Source: Acidobacteriota bacterium (GTDB taxonomy: Bacteria; Acidobacteriota; Vicinamibacteria; Fen-336). From it: a stretch of 57,625 nt of DNA. The DNA lies in contig QHVM01000051.1 in assembly GCA_003223555.1 (NCBI GenBank), positions 1 to 57,625 of the forward strand, read 5' to 3'. Of this stretch, positions 7,882 through 16,349 are shown one piece after another. Position numbers and translations under genes: made by a program. Each line of letters begins with the position of its first letter. The first letter of the stretch is position 1. Below the pieces are notes generated by a model. The model saw only the letters and a list, made by a program, of their open reading frames with translations. It was not told the origin of the DNA and searched no databases.

Positions 7882-8758
7882 ACCGCAGGGCGCCCAGGTT
7901 CTGCATCACGACGCCGCCCAGGATCAGCGCGCCGCCGAGCACCTGCCGCCGTCCGATCCGCTCTCCGAGGAAGGCGGCCGCGAGCACGACCGTCACCACC
8001 GCCTCCAGCGAGCTGACGACCGCGGCCCGGGCCGGCCCCACCCGGGCCAGCCCGGCCAGGAACGCCCGGATCGGGACGACGGTGCAGAACAGGCAAAGCG
8101 CGGCGACGGTGACCCACGCGCCGGCGGCCGGCGGCAGGAGCAGCCCGCGCTCGGACAGCGCCCACAGGAAGAAGACGACCGCAGCCGCCTGCGTCACGTG
8201 CAGGGAGACCGTCTCCGAGGGTATGGCGGCGGCGAGGCGGCTCCCCAGCACGATGTAGGACGCATAGATGAAAGCGGTGGCGAGGGCCAGGACGACGCCG
8301 CGCCGGGAGACGGCGGCCGCCGCCTCGGCGGTGAGCGCGCAGCCCGAGACGGCCAGGCTGGCCGCGGCCAGGCTCCGCATCGACAGCCGCTCCATGCCCA
8401 GGGCGGCCGAGAGCAGGGTGACGATCACCGGATAGGTGTAGAGCACCAGCGCGACCGCCGAGGCCGGCGCCACCTCGAGGGCGCCGAAATACGCGAGCGT
8501 GTTGCCCACGAATACCGCGCCGAGCGCCCACAGCCTCAACCGCTCGCGCAGGGCCAGCGAGGGGCCGCGCCGGGCGATCAGGGAGAAGAGCAGCCACGCC
8601 CCCATGAAGCGCCAGGCCAGCAGGCCCGAGGTCCGCACGCCGGCGGCGAAGGCCAGCTTGGCCAGGATGGGCAGCGAGCCGTACGCGATCGTGGAGACCA
8701 CGACGTAGAGCACTCCCCGCCCTTCTTCCCGCGGATCGCGCGGCACGGCGTCGGGCAT
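7859..8758 (-). CDS. EamA/DMT family transporter
   Basis: The 299-residue protein has about ten membrane helices in two homologous halves, the drug/metabolite transporter layout of EamA proteins (RhaT/YdcZ-like). Typical segments are YGSLPILAKLAFAAG with WRFMGAWLLFSL in the first half and ALCLFCTVVPIRAFLAGLARVGPARAA with LGERIGRRQVLGGALILGGV in the second. The substrate cannot be read from sequence. The ATG at 8758 is 24 bases from the divergent ABC transporter ATG, and the two genes appear to share one -10 region. The gene overlaps the downstream diguanylate cyclase start. Confidence 0.85.
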   Translation of the reverse strand: MPDAVPRDPREEGRGVLYVVVSTIAYGSLPILAKLAFAAGVRTSGLLAWRFMGAWLLFSLIARRGPSLALRERLRLWALGAVFVGNTLAYFGALEVAPASAVALVLYTYPVIVTLLSAALGMERLSMRSLAAASLAVSGCALTAEAAAAVSRRGVVLALATAFIYASYIVLGSRLAAAIPSETVSLHVTQAAAVVFFLWALSERGLLLPPAAGAWVTVAALCLFCTVVPIRAFLAGLARVGPARAAVVSSLEAVVTVVLAAAFLGERIGRRQVLGGALILGGVVMQNLGALRYDRPPSS

Positions 8759-8767
8759 GGCGGGCCC

Positions 8768-8774
8768 TATAATC
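8768..8774. promoter_or_regulatory. Shared, nearly symmetric -10 between divergent genes
   Basis: The plus strand reads TATAAT (8768-8773), 9 bases before the ABC gene ATG. The minus strand reads GATTAT (8774-8769), 10 bases before the EamA ATG. Only 24 bases separate the two start codons, so both genes probably start from this one AT-rich element with leaders of 3-4 bases. Confidence 0.5.
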
Positions 8775-8782
8775 ACGCAGCC

Positions 8783-9700
8783 ATGAGCGAGAGCGCCATC
8801 CGCCTCAGCGGCGTGACCAAGGCTTTCGCCGGCCATGTGGCGGTCAGCGAGCTGTCGCTCGCCATCCCCCGCGGCAGCGTCTTCGGCCTGCTCGGGCCCA
8901 ACGGCGCGGGCAAGACGACGACCCTGCGCATGGTCATGGACATCCTGGGCGCGGACTCGGGAACGATCGAGATCCTGGGCCGGCCCGCCGACCAGGCCGC
9001 CCGCGACCGCATCGGTTACATGCCCGAGGAGCGCGGGCTGTACCCGCGGATGGTGGTGGACGAGCAGCTCGCGTTCTTCGCCACGCTGAAGGGCCTGTCC
9101 CGCCGCGAGGCGCTCCGGCGGGTGGGGCCGTGGCTGGAGCGGGTGGGGCTCGGCGAGTGGCGGAAGCGGAAGCTCTACGAGCTGTCCAAGGGCATGCAGC
9201 AGAAGGTGCAGTTCGTCGCCACCGTGCTTCCCGACCCCGACGTCCTCATCCTCGACGAGCCGCTGGCCGGGCTGGACCCCGTGGCGGCGGACGCGATGCG
9301 CGAGACCCTGCTCGACCTCCGGCGCCAGGGCAAGACCCTCGTCCTCTCCAGCCACCAGATGGAGACGGTCGAGCGCCTGTGCGACTCGATCGCGCTCATC
9401 GACCGCGGGCGGAAGCTCCTCGACGGCCCGGTGCGCGAGGTGAAGGCCCGCCACGGGAAGAACACGGTGGTGCTCGCCTTCGACGGAGACGGCGCCTTCC
9501 TGGCCGGCCTGCCCGGGGTGCAGAAGGTCAGCGATTTCGGCCGCTACGTCGAGATCCGGCTGGCCGAGGGCAGCGACCCCCAGGCGATCCTCAAGGAGGC
9601 CGCGACGCGGCTGCGGCTCAGCCGCTTCGAGATCGTCGAGCCCAGCCTGCACGACATCTTCGTGGAGGAGGTGACGGCCCACGGCGAGGCGGCGGCATGA
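8783..9700 (+). CDS. natA: ABC transporter ATPase, NatA type
   Basis: The 305-residue ATPase has a Walker A GPNGAGKTT (about 38-46), a Q-loop region GYMPEERGLYPRM typical of the NatA/DrrA type, the signature LSKGMQQKVQ, Walker B VLILDEPLAGLDP and the H-loop SSHQMETVE. A C-terminal extension of about 80 residues follows the core, as in NatA. With the permease gene that overlaps it, it forms an exporter, classically sodium or drug export, but the substrate is not determined by sequence. The leader is only about 3 bases. Confidence 0.85.
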   Translation: MSESAIRLSGVTKAFAGHVAVSELSLAIPRGSVFGLLGPNGAGKTTTLRMVMDILGADSGTIEILGRPADQAARDRIGYMPEERGLYPRMVVDEQLAFFATLKGLSRREALRRVGPWLERVGLGEWRKRKLYELSKGMQQKVQFVATVLPDPDVLILDEPLAGLDPVAADAMRETLLDLRRQGKTLVLSSHQMETVERLCDSIALIDRGRKLLDGPVREVKARHGKNTVVLAFDGDGAFLAGLPGVQKVSDFGRYVEIRLAEGSDPQAILKEAATRLRLSRFEIVEPSLHDIFVEEVTAHGEAAA

Positions 9701-10947
9701 GCCGCGTGCTCTCGGTCGTGCGCCGCGAGTACCTCGAGCGGGTGCGCTCGAAGGCGTTCATCGTGAGCACGATCCTCGGCCCCACGCTGCTGGCCGGGAT
9801 CCTGATCGCCCCCATCCTCCTGACCCGCCAGCGAGGGCGCGCCCTGCACGTGGCCATCCTCGATCCCTCGGGCCTGCTCGGAAGCGAGGTGACCCAGTCG
9901 CTCGCGCGGCGAAGGGCGGCCGGGCGCGAGCGGTTCGTGATCGAGCCGCCGCCGCCGGGAACGGCCGACCAGACGCGGGCCGCCCTCCAGGAGCGCGTCG
10001 TGCAGGGCACCCTCGACGGCTACCTCTATCTGCCCCCCGACGCTCTCGAGCGCTCGGCGGCCGAGTACTACGGCAAGAACGTCAGCAACGTGATGGACCT
10101 GCAGCTCATGGACAAGGCGGTGGAGGACGCGCTCGTCTCCCGGCGCCTGGCCCGGGAGGGGCTCGATCCCGAGCGCGTCCGGTCGTTGACCCGCCGGGTG
10201 GACCTCAAGACGATCCGGGTCACCGCCCGCGGGGCGAGGGAGGACCGCGGCGGCTCCTTCCTGCTCTCGCTCGTCCTCATGATGCTCCTGTACACGACGA
10301 TGGCCATGTGGGGCACGGCGATGATGAACGGGGTCATCGAGGAGAAGTCCAACCGGGTGGTGGAGGTCGTCGTGTCGTCGCTGCCCGCTTCCCGCCTCTT
10401 CGCGGGCAAGCTGCTCGGCGTGGGCGCGGCCGGCCTCACCCAGTTCCTGGTCTGGGCGGCCTGCCTGGCCGCGATCAGCGCCTCCGGCGGAGCGGCCTGG
10501 GGCGCGGCGGGCGCGGTTCCCGAGCTGAGCCCCTTCCTCCTGGTCGCCTTCGTGCTCTTCTTCCTCCTCGGCTACTTCCTCTACGGCGCGATGTACGCCT
10601 CCATCGGAGCGGCCGTGAACACGACCCAGGAGGCCCAGAGCCTGGCCTTCCCCGTGATGATGCCCCTCATCCTCAGCATCGTCTTCTATCCGATGGTCCT
10701 GGCCGCTCCGGACAGCACCGCCGCCGTCGTGCTGTCGCTCGTTCCTTTCTTCGCTCCCCTGCTCATGTTCCTGCGCATGACCGCCGTGAGTCCGCCCGCG
10801 TGGCAGGTCGCTTTGTCGATGTTCCTCATGCTCGGTGCGATCGCGGTCATCACCTGGGCGGCGGCGCGCATCTACCGCGTGGGCATCTTGATGTACGGGA
10901 AGCGGCCGACGTTTCCCGAGATCCTGCGCTGGGTGGGCAGGGCCTAG
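9697..10947 (+). CDS. natB: ABC-2 type permease, NatB-like
   Basis: The 416-residue membrane subunit starts MSRVLSVVRREYLERVRSKAF, a classic ABC-2 N-terminus, with a first helix (about 20-44), a large extracytoplasmic domain of about 180 residues, and five or six C-terminal helices including the NGVIEEKSNRVVEVVVSSLPA motif that marks this family. The ATG overlaps the ATPase stop (ATGA). The gene ends 3 bases from the end of the convergent glycogen phosphorylase gene. Confidence 0.85.
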   Translation: MSRVLSVVRREYLERVRSKAFIVSTILGPTLLAGILIAPILLTRQRGRALHVAILDPSGLLGSEVTQSLARRRAAGRERFVIEPPPPGTADQTRAALQERVVQGTLDGYLYLPPDALERSAAEYYGKNVSNVMDLQLMDKAVEDALVSRRLAREGLDPERVRSLTRRVDLKTIRVTARGAREDRGGSFLLSLVLMMLLYTTMAMWGTAMMNGVIEEKSNRVVEVVVSSLPASRLFAGKLLGVGAAGLTQFLVWAACLAAISASGGAAWGAAGAVPELSPFLLVAFVLFFLLGYFLYGAMYASIGAAVNTTQEAQSLAFPVMMPLILSIVFYPMVLAAPDSTAAVVLSLVPFFAPLLMFLRMTAVSPPAWQVALSMFLMLGAIAVITWAAARIYRVGILMYGKRPTFPEILRWVGRA

Positions 10948-10950
10948 CCC

Positions 10951-13428
10951 TCAGGGCTCCCGGCCGACCGGCACCGGCTTCACCCTCCAGATCTCGTCGG
11001 CGTACTGGCGGGTCGTGCGGTCGGCCGAGAACTTGCCCGTCCCCGCGACGTTGAGGATCGACCGCCGCCACCACTCGTCGGGACGGGCGTAGACGGACCC
11101 GGCGCGGCGCTGCCATTCGGCATAGGAGGCGAAGTCGGCGCACAGGAAGTAGCGGTCCTCCCCCGTCAGCGCCTCCACGATGGGTCGGAACAGCCCCGGC
11201 TCCGCCCGCTCGAGGGCGCCGGTCGCGATCGTCTCGATGGCCCGCTGCAGCTCCGGGTCCCGCCCGATCCAGGCCGCGGCCGAGTAGCCGGAGGTCCGGA
11301 GGGCCGCGATCTCCTCGGCCGTGTGGCCGAAGATGAAGATGTTCTCCGCCCCGACCTCCTCACGGATCTCGACGTTGGCCCCGTCGAGGGTGCCGATCGT
11401 GAGCGCGCCGTTGAGCGCCGCCTTCATGTTCCCGGTGCCGGAGGCCTCGGTGCCCGCGGTGGAGATCTGCTCGGAGAGCTCGCACGCGGGGAAGACCACC
11501 TCGGCCAGCGATACCGAGTAGTTGGGCAGGAACGCGACCCTCAGCCGGCCGCGCATCGCGGCGTCGCCGTTGACCAGGCCCCCGACCGCGTGGACGAGCT
11601 TGATGATCAGCTTGGCCATCGCGTAGCCCGGCGCCGCCTTGCCGGCAAAGATCGCCGTGCGCGGGACGCCGTCGTCCCGTCCCTCGCGGATCCGGTGGTA
11701 GAGGGTGATCACGTGGAGCGCGTTCAGGAGCTGGCGCTTGTACTCGTGGATGCGTTTCACGTGACAATCGAAGAGCGTCTCCGGATCGATCGCGATCCCG
11801 TGCAGCTTGCGGGCGCGGTCGGCGAGGACCGTCTTGTTGACGAGCTTGACCCCCGCCCACTCCTTGCGGAACGCGGCATCCTCGGCCAGCGGGGCCAGCC
11901 GGCGCAGCCGCTCGAGGTCGGTGATCCAGCCGTCGCCGATGGCGTCGGTGATCAGCGAGGCGAGGCCCGGGTTGGCCTGGAGGAGCCAGCGGCGCGGGGT
12001 GATGCCGTTGGTCTTGTTGTTGAGGCGCCCGGGAAGCAGACGGTCGAGATCGGCGAAGGTGGACCGGCGCAGGATGCGCGTGTGCAGCTCCGCCACGCCG
12101 TTCACCGAGTGCGACCCCACGAAGGCGAGATGGGCCATGCGCAGGTTGCGGCTTCCGTCGAGGATCGCCGTGCGCCGGAGGAGGCCTTCGTCGGCGTCGG
12201 GCCGGCCGCGCACGCCGACGCCGAAGCGGCGGTCGACCTCCTCGACGATCTCGAAGTGCCGGGGCAGGAGGCGCTGCACGAGGTCGGCCGGCCACGTCTC
12301 GAGGGCCTCGGGCAGGATCGTGTGGTTCGTGTAGCCGAAGACCTTCTGCGTCAGCTCCCAGGCCAGGTCCCACTCGAGGCCGTGCTCGTCCACCAGGATC
12401 CGCATGAGCTCCGGGATCGCGAGCACGGGGTGGGTATCGTTGAGCTGGATGGCGACCTTGTCGGGCAGCTCCTCGAAGCGGCGGGGGCCGAACTTCAGGA
12501 ACCGGCGCAGGACGTCCTGGAGCGTCGCCGAGACGAAGAAGTACTGCTGCTTCAGGCGCAGCTCCTTTCCCGCGTACTGGTCGTCGGGCGGGTAGAGGAC
12601 CTTCGCGATGTTCTCGCTCCGCGTCTTGTCCTCCACCGCCCGCACGTACTCACCGGCGTTGAAGCTCTGCAGGTCGAACTCGCGGCTCGACTTGGCGGCC
12701 CACAGCCGCAAGGTGTTCACGGTGTCGTTGCCGAAGCCCGCGACCGGCGTGTCGTAGGCCATCGCCCACACGTCCTGGGTGTCGATCCAGCGCACGCGGA
12801 AGCTCCCGCGCTCGTCGGTGGCGTGCTCGACGCGCCCGTAGAACCGTACGGGGAAGATCGCGTCGGGGCGCGGGATCTCCCAGGGGTTCCCGTAGCGCAG
12901 CCAGTGGTCGGGTGACTCGACCTGGAAGCCGTCCTTGATGCGCTGCTGGAAGATCCCGTACTCGTAGCGGATCCCGTAGCCGTAGAACGGCAGGCCGAGG
13001 GTGGCCGCCGAGTCCATGATGCACGCCGCGAGGCGGCCGAGACCGCCGTTGCCGAGGCCGGCGTCCCACTCCTGCTCCTGGAGCGCCTCGAGGTCGTAGC
13101 CGAGCTGGCGCATGGCGGCGATATGGGCGTCCCGCGCGTCGAGGTTGATCACGTTCTGCATGAGCATGCGGCCGACCAGGAACTCGAGGGACAGGTAGTA
13201 GACGCGCTTCACGTCGGCGCGGTAATAGGCGCTCTGGGTCCGGAACCAGCGTTCCATGAGCCGGTCGCGCACCGCATAGGCGAGGGCTTGATAGACGTCG
13301 AAGTCGGTCGCGGTGAAGTGGTCCTTGGCGACCGAGTACATCATGTGGTGCGCGAACGCGTCCACGATGTTGGAGGCGTCCAGGCCCCCGGGCGGAGGCG
13401 ACGGGATCCGGTGCGTACGCGGGCTCAC
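10951..13428 (-). CDS. glgP: Glycogen/maltodextrin phosphorylase
   Basis: The 825-residue protein has the standard length and order of GT35 phosphorylases, which release glucose-1-phosphate from alpha-1,4-glucans with pyridoxal phosphate. The N-terminal part has YYLSLEFLVGRMLMQN and GLGNGGLGRLAAC, and the cofactor site is EASGTGNMKAALNGALTIGTLDGANVE, with the cofactor lysine in GNMK. The KRIHEYKRQLLN segment is also present. The start is GTG. A minus-strand TAACAT (13444-13439) ends 10 bases before it, so the leader would be very short. It is not joined to other glycogen genes here. Confidence 0.96.
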   Translation of the reverse strand: MSPRTHRIPSPPPGGLDASNIVDAFAHHMMYSVAKDHFTATDFDVYQALAYAVRDRLMERWFRTQSAYYRADVKRVYYLSLEFLVGRMLMQNVINLDARDAHIAAMRQLGYDLEALQEQEWDAGLGNGGLGRLAACIMDSAATLGLPFYGYGIRYEYGIFQQRIKDGFQVESPDHWLRYGNPWEIPRPDAIFPVRFYGRVEHATDERGSFRVRWIDTQDVWAMAYDTPVAGFGNDTVNTLRLWAAKSSREFDLQSFNAGEYVRAVEDKTRSENIAKVLYPPDDQYAGKELRLKQQYFFVSATLQDVLRRFLKFGPRRFEELPDKVAIQLNDTHPVLAIPELMRILVDEHGLEWDLAWELTQKVFGYTNHTILPEALETWPADLVQRLLPRHFEIVEEVDRRFGVGVRGRPDADEGLLRRTAILDGSRNLRMAHLAFVGSHSVNGVAELHTRILRRSTFADLDRLLPGRLNNKTNGITPRRWLLQANPGLASLITDAIGDGWITDLERLRRLAPLAEDAAFRKEWAGVKLVNKTVLADRARKLHGIAIDPETLFDCHVKRIHEYKRQLLNALHVITLYHRIREGRDDGVPRTAIFAGKAAPGYAMAKLIIKLVHAVGGLVNGDAAMRGRLRVAFLPNYSVSLAEVVFPACELSEQISTAGTEASGTGNMKAALNGALTIGTLDGANVEIREEVGAENIFIFGHTAEEIAALRTSGYSAAAWIGRDPELQRAIETIATGALERAEPGLFRPIVEALTGEDRYFLCADFASYAEWQRRAGSVYARPDEWWRRSILNVAGTGKFSADRTTRQYADEIWRVKPVPVGREP

Positions 13429-13494
13429 GATCCGCGTGATGTTAGCCGAGGATCACCAGCGCCGCGCGCGGGCCCGGGAGCCCCGTCCGGGCCC

Positions 13495-14625
13495 TCAGCG
13501 GCGCGCCGCCGCGAAACGCGTGACCGCGAACGGCGCCAGGTCCACCGGCGGGGGGAGTCCCCGGGCGAGGGCGGCCGCGATCTCCCCGGCCAGGGGGCCG
13601 AGCAGGATGCCGTTGCGGTAGAGGCCGGTCGCGTGGATGAGGCCGGGCAGGGCGCCGGGACCGATGACCGGCAGGCCGTCGGGAGTGCCGGGCCGAAGGC
13701 CGGCCCACGAATCGGCCACGCGGACGTCGGCGAGCACGGGGGCGATCTCGAGGGCGATCGCGAGGACCGCGCGCAAGCCGGCGGCGGTGACCGTCTTGTC
13801 GAAGCCGGCGCGCTCGGTCGTGCTGCCGGCCAGCGTCCGCCCGTCGGCGCGCGGCACCAGGTACCCGCGCGGAGAGCAGACCACGTGGCGCAGGAGCGCC
13901 GGCGCCATGTCGAAGGCCACGATGTGGCCCCGCACCGGCTCCACGGGCGGGGGAAGCGGATCGCCGGCCAGCAGCCCCGCCCAGGCGCCCATCGCGTTGA
14001 TGACGACCGGCGCCCGCAAGACCTCCGCCGCCGCGGTCACCCCGGCCACCCGGCCATTCTCGACCACGAGGCCGGTGACGGGACGCCCGGTCACGATCGA
14101 GGCGCCCCGCGCCACCGCCGACGCCGCCAGCGCGCGGACGAGACGGACGTTGTCCACGCAGCGGTCGCCCGGCACGTAGAGGCCGCCGCAAACCTCCGGG
14201 TTGACGTTGGGCTCCGCCTCGCGCACCTCCGCCGGGCCGAGTGCCTCCACGGCCAGGCCGCGCCGGACCTGCCATTCCCGCCGCGCCGCCAGCCGGCGCC
14301 GGTCCTCGGCCGTGAAGGCCAGCTCGATGAGGCCGCGCCCGGCGAGGTCCACGGTGAGGCCGGTCTCCGCTTCCAGCGCCGGAGCGAGGGCGGAGTGATG
14401 ATCGCGGGCCCGGAGGGCCAGCTCCAGGAGCGGCGAGCCTTCCTCGGCTTCCGCCTGCGGCGCGAGCATGCCGGCGGCGGCGGTGGAGGCTTCCGCCCCG
14501 ACGCGCTGCCGCTCCACGACGACCGTCCGCGCCCCCGCCGCCGCCAGCGCCCGCGCGGCGGAAAGGCCGACGATGCCGCCTCCGACCACGATGACGTCGC
14601 CGTCCAGGGCTGCCGGGGCCGCCAT
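13495..14625 (-). CDS. thiO: Glycine oxidase ThiO-like FAD enzyme
   Basis: The 376-residue protein is a DAO-family flavoenzyme. It begins with the FAD-binding GGGIVGLSAARALAAAGARTVVVE (key GxGxxG at about 15-20), has PGDRCVDNVRLVRAL in the middle, and ends with DSWAGLRPGTPDGLPVIGP and ATGLYRNGILLGPLAGEI, the ThiO pattern. ThiO turns glycine into dehydroglycine for the thiazole of thiamine. No other thi gene is nearby, so another D-amino-acid or glycine oxidase role is possible. The start is divergent from the zinc-ribbon gene, with a short AT-rich spot (TTATGTTAT, 14633-14641) that can supply -10 elements on both strands. Confidence 0.8.
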   Translation of the reverse strand: MAAPAALDGDVIVVGGGIVGLSAARALAAAGARTVVVERQRVGAEASTAAAGMLAPQAEAEEGSPLLELALRARDHHSALAPALEAETGLTVDLAGRGLIELAFTAEDRRRLAARREWQVRRGLAVEALGPAEVREAEPNVNPEVCGGLYVPGDRCVDNVRLVRALAASAVARGASIVTGRPVTGLVVENGRVAGVTAAAEVLRAPVVINAMGAWAGLLAGDPLPPPVEPVRGHIVAFDMAPALLRHVVCSPRGYLVPRADGRTLAGSTTERAGFDKTVTAAGLRAVLAIALEIAPVLADVRVADSWAGLRPGTPDGLPVIGPGALPGLIHATGLYRNGILLGPLAGEIAAALARGLPPPVDLAPFAVTRFAAARR

Positions 14626-14690
14626 TTCTTCCTTATGTTATCCTTCGGCGCCGAGCGCCTTCAGCTCGCCCGGTCGGCGCGGAGGAGACG

Positions 14691-15188
14691 ATGGACACCC
14701 AGAAGGCGCGGTGCGTCGAGTGCCGTTCGGAGATCAGCGTGCCTGGCTCCTACGCGCACGGCGACCACGTCAAGTGTCCGACCTGCGGTACCCGCCACAA
14801 GGTCGTCCGCAGCGGTGAGGCCGTGCGCCTCGTGCTCGCCGACATCACTCCCCTCAAGGAGGCGCTGAGGGCCAACGAGGCCCAGGTCTCCCGGTTGGAG
14901 GCGGAACTGCGCCACGCCCGGCACAGCTTCCGCATAGGCGTCAACGGCATCGGCTTCGGCGTCGTGTACGTGGTCTGGCAGATCGCGCTGAAGGAGCGCC
15001 CCATCGGCACCGACCTCGTCTGGGAAGCGGTGGGCGTCGCGGTGCTGACCGGCGTCCTTCTCGAGCTGGCCAACTTCTTCTTCTTCGCCAAGCGAAAGCA
15101 GATGAGCCGCCTGAGCCGGGAGATCGAGGAAGTGGAGGCCGAAGGCCGCGCCCTGCAGCAGAAGCTCCGCGAGGCCAGCCGGGTGTAG
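14691..15188 (+). CDS. Zinc-ribbon, coiled-coil membrane protein
   Basis: The 165-residue protein has an N-terminal zinc ribbon (CVECRSEISV and CPTCGTRHKV, about residues 8-40). A short coiled coil follows (KEALRANEAQVSRLEAELRHA), then two membrane helices (about 80-100 and 105-125), and a C-terminal coiled coil (MSRLSREIEEVEAEGRALQQ). I do not recognise the family. A strong GGAGGAG ribosome site sits before the ATG, unlike the many leaderless genes here. It may form an oligomeric membrane assembly with a metal-bound cytoplasmic head; that is an inference. Confidence 0.75.
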   Translation: MDTQKARCVECRSEISVPGSYAHGDHVKCPTCGTRHKVVRSGEAVRLVLADITPLKEALRANEAQVSRLEAELRHARHSFRIGVNGIGFGVVYVVWQIALKERPIGTDLVWEAVGVAVLTGVLLELANFFFFAKRKQMSRLSREIEEVEAEGRALQQKLREASRV

Positions 15189-15212
15189 CGCGCGGGGACC
15201 GCGCGCCCGGAC

Positions 15213-16205
15213 CTACTCTATCTGGCCCGAGTCGAGCAGGGTGACGACCGTCCGGTAGAGGGCGTAGGAGCAGCGGGGCACGTCGCGGTGGAGGTCGTTC
15301 ATCGACGCCCCCTTCTTGAGCCGCGACCACACCGCGGCCGCCAGCTCCACCGTCTCCGCGTCCTGCCAGTCGAGCTGAGACGCCTTCTGCCGGAGCTGGC
15401 GGTCGGCGTCGGGGATCCTCTCCTGCAGCAGGGGGAGCTCGTCCTGCAGCCGCACCGACTCCATGAGGAGCGAGATGGCCGGCATGGTGATGTCCGCCTG
15501 GACCTCCTCCTCCTGGACCTGTCGGCCGGTGAAGGAGAACTCGCCCTCCAGTGGAGACTGGAAGAGCTGGAAGACCGCGTCGTCGCCGGTCAGGTGGCGC
15601 ACCTTGGCCTTCGCGATGTTGCCCTTGAAGAAGAACAACTCCGCGATCCTGTTCTTGCCCCCCTCCTGCACGACCACCAGGCTGCCGGTCTGGTGGGAGC
15701 CGATGAGGGTCTGGATGACGGTGGCCAGGTCGAAGAAGCGGAGATTGCCCTGGAGCTGCTTGGCGCCGCGCGGGACCTTCAGGGTGGTGGCCTCCAGGCG
15801 CTTGGCCAGGACCAGGCAGAGGTTGCGGGCGAAGGCGGGCAGGGTCTTCATGAAGTCGAGGAACACCGACTTCTCCACCGTGAAAAGCTCCGCATGCTCG
15901 GGAGCCCGCACGCTGGCGCTGCGGGGCGACCCGGTCAGCAGCGCCAGCTCCCCCAGCACCTCACCCGGTCCCAGGTACGCCACCGGCACCGGGTCCGCGC
16001 CGTCGCTGAAACTGGCCAGGACTTCGAGGGCCCCGCTCTTCACGATGTAGAGCCGGTCCCCCTGGTCTCCCTGCTCGAAGACCACCTGCCCGGGCCCGTA
16101 TTCCTCCAGCCGGCCTTGGAGGAGGACGGCCTTCAGCACCTCGTCGGGCTGGTTTTCGAACAGGTCCGAGCTGCGAAGGAAGGCAGTGTCGATGCCGGAC
16201 GCCAT
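15213..16205 (-). CDS. Cyclic-nucleotide-binding plus DUF4388 protein
   Basis: The 330-residue protein starts with a CRP-type cyclic nucleotide domain (about 10-125); its phosphate-binding cassette is GEVLGELALLTGSPRSASV, with the conserved Glu and Arg. A DUF4388 domain follows (about 145-235: LQGNLRFFDLATVIQTLIGSHQTGSLVVV). No DNA-binding helix-turn-helix is evident in the C-terminal part, so this is not a normal CRP regulator but a signal-binding adaptor. GTG and ATG are adjacent at the start; I used the ATG. A perfect minus-strand TATAAT (16239-16234) gives a leader of about 22 bases. Confidence 0.8.
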   Translation of the reverse strand: MASGIDTAFLRSSDLFENQPDEVLKAVLLQGRLEEYGPGQVVFEQGDQGDRLYIVKSGALEVLASFSDGADPVPVAYLGPGEVLGELALLTGSPRSASVRAPEHAELFTVEKSVFLDFMKTLPAFARNLCLVLAKRLEATTLKVPRGAKQLQGNLRFFDLATVIQTLIGSHQTGSLVVVQEGGKNRIAELFFFKGNIAKAKVRHLTGDDAVFQLFQSPLEGEFSFTGRQVQEEEVQADITMPAISLLMESVRLQDELPLLQERIPDADRQLRQKASQLDWQDAETVELAAAVWSRLKKGASMNDLHRDVPRCSYALYRTVVTLLDSGQIE

Positions 16206-16233
16206 CACCTTCGCGTCCTCATGGGAAGGTGCG

Positions 16234-16239
16234 ATTATA
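16234..16239 (-). promoter_or_regulatory. -10 element TATAAT of the CRP/DUF4388 gene
   Basis: A perfect TATAAT on the minus strand places the transcript start near 16227, about 20 bases before the start codon. Confidence 0.55.
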
Positions 16240-16266
16240 CCGGTTGGGAGGAGGGGACGACACCTG

Positions 16267-16275
16267 TGCTAAGAT
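16267..16275 (+). promoter_or_regulatory. Extended -10 promoter upstream of lat
   Basis: TGC-TAAGAT fits the extended -10 pattern TGnTAnnnT. The leader would be about 68 bases, longer than usual here. A second candidate, AATACT at 16336-16341, would give a leader of 1-2 bases; I cannot decide between them. Confidence 0.35.
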
Positions 16276-16349
16276 GTGCCGCTCCTACGCATGCGGACCG
16301 AGAATCGGCCGCGCCGGCCCCCTGCCAAGTGATTGAATACTGAGCATTT

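Noticed and set aside
7877-7882. TATGAT on the minus strand as promoter of the diguanylate cyclase
   Set aside because: It overlaps the start codon at 7881, so transcription would begin inside the gene. Transcription from the EamA gene is more likely.
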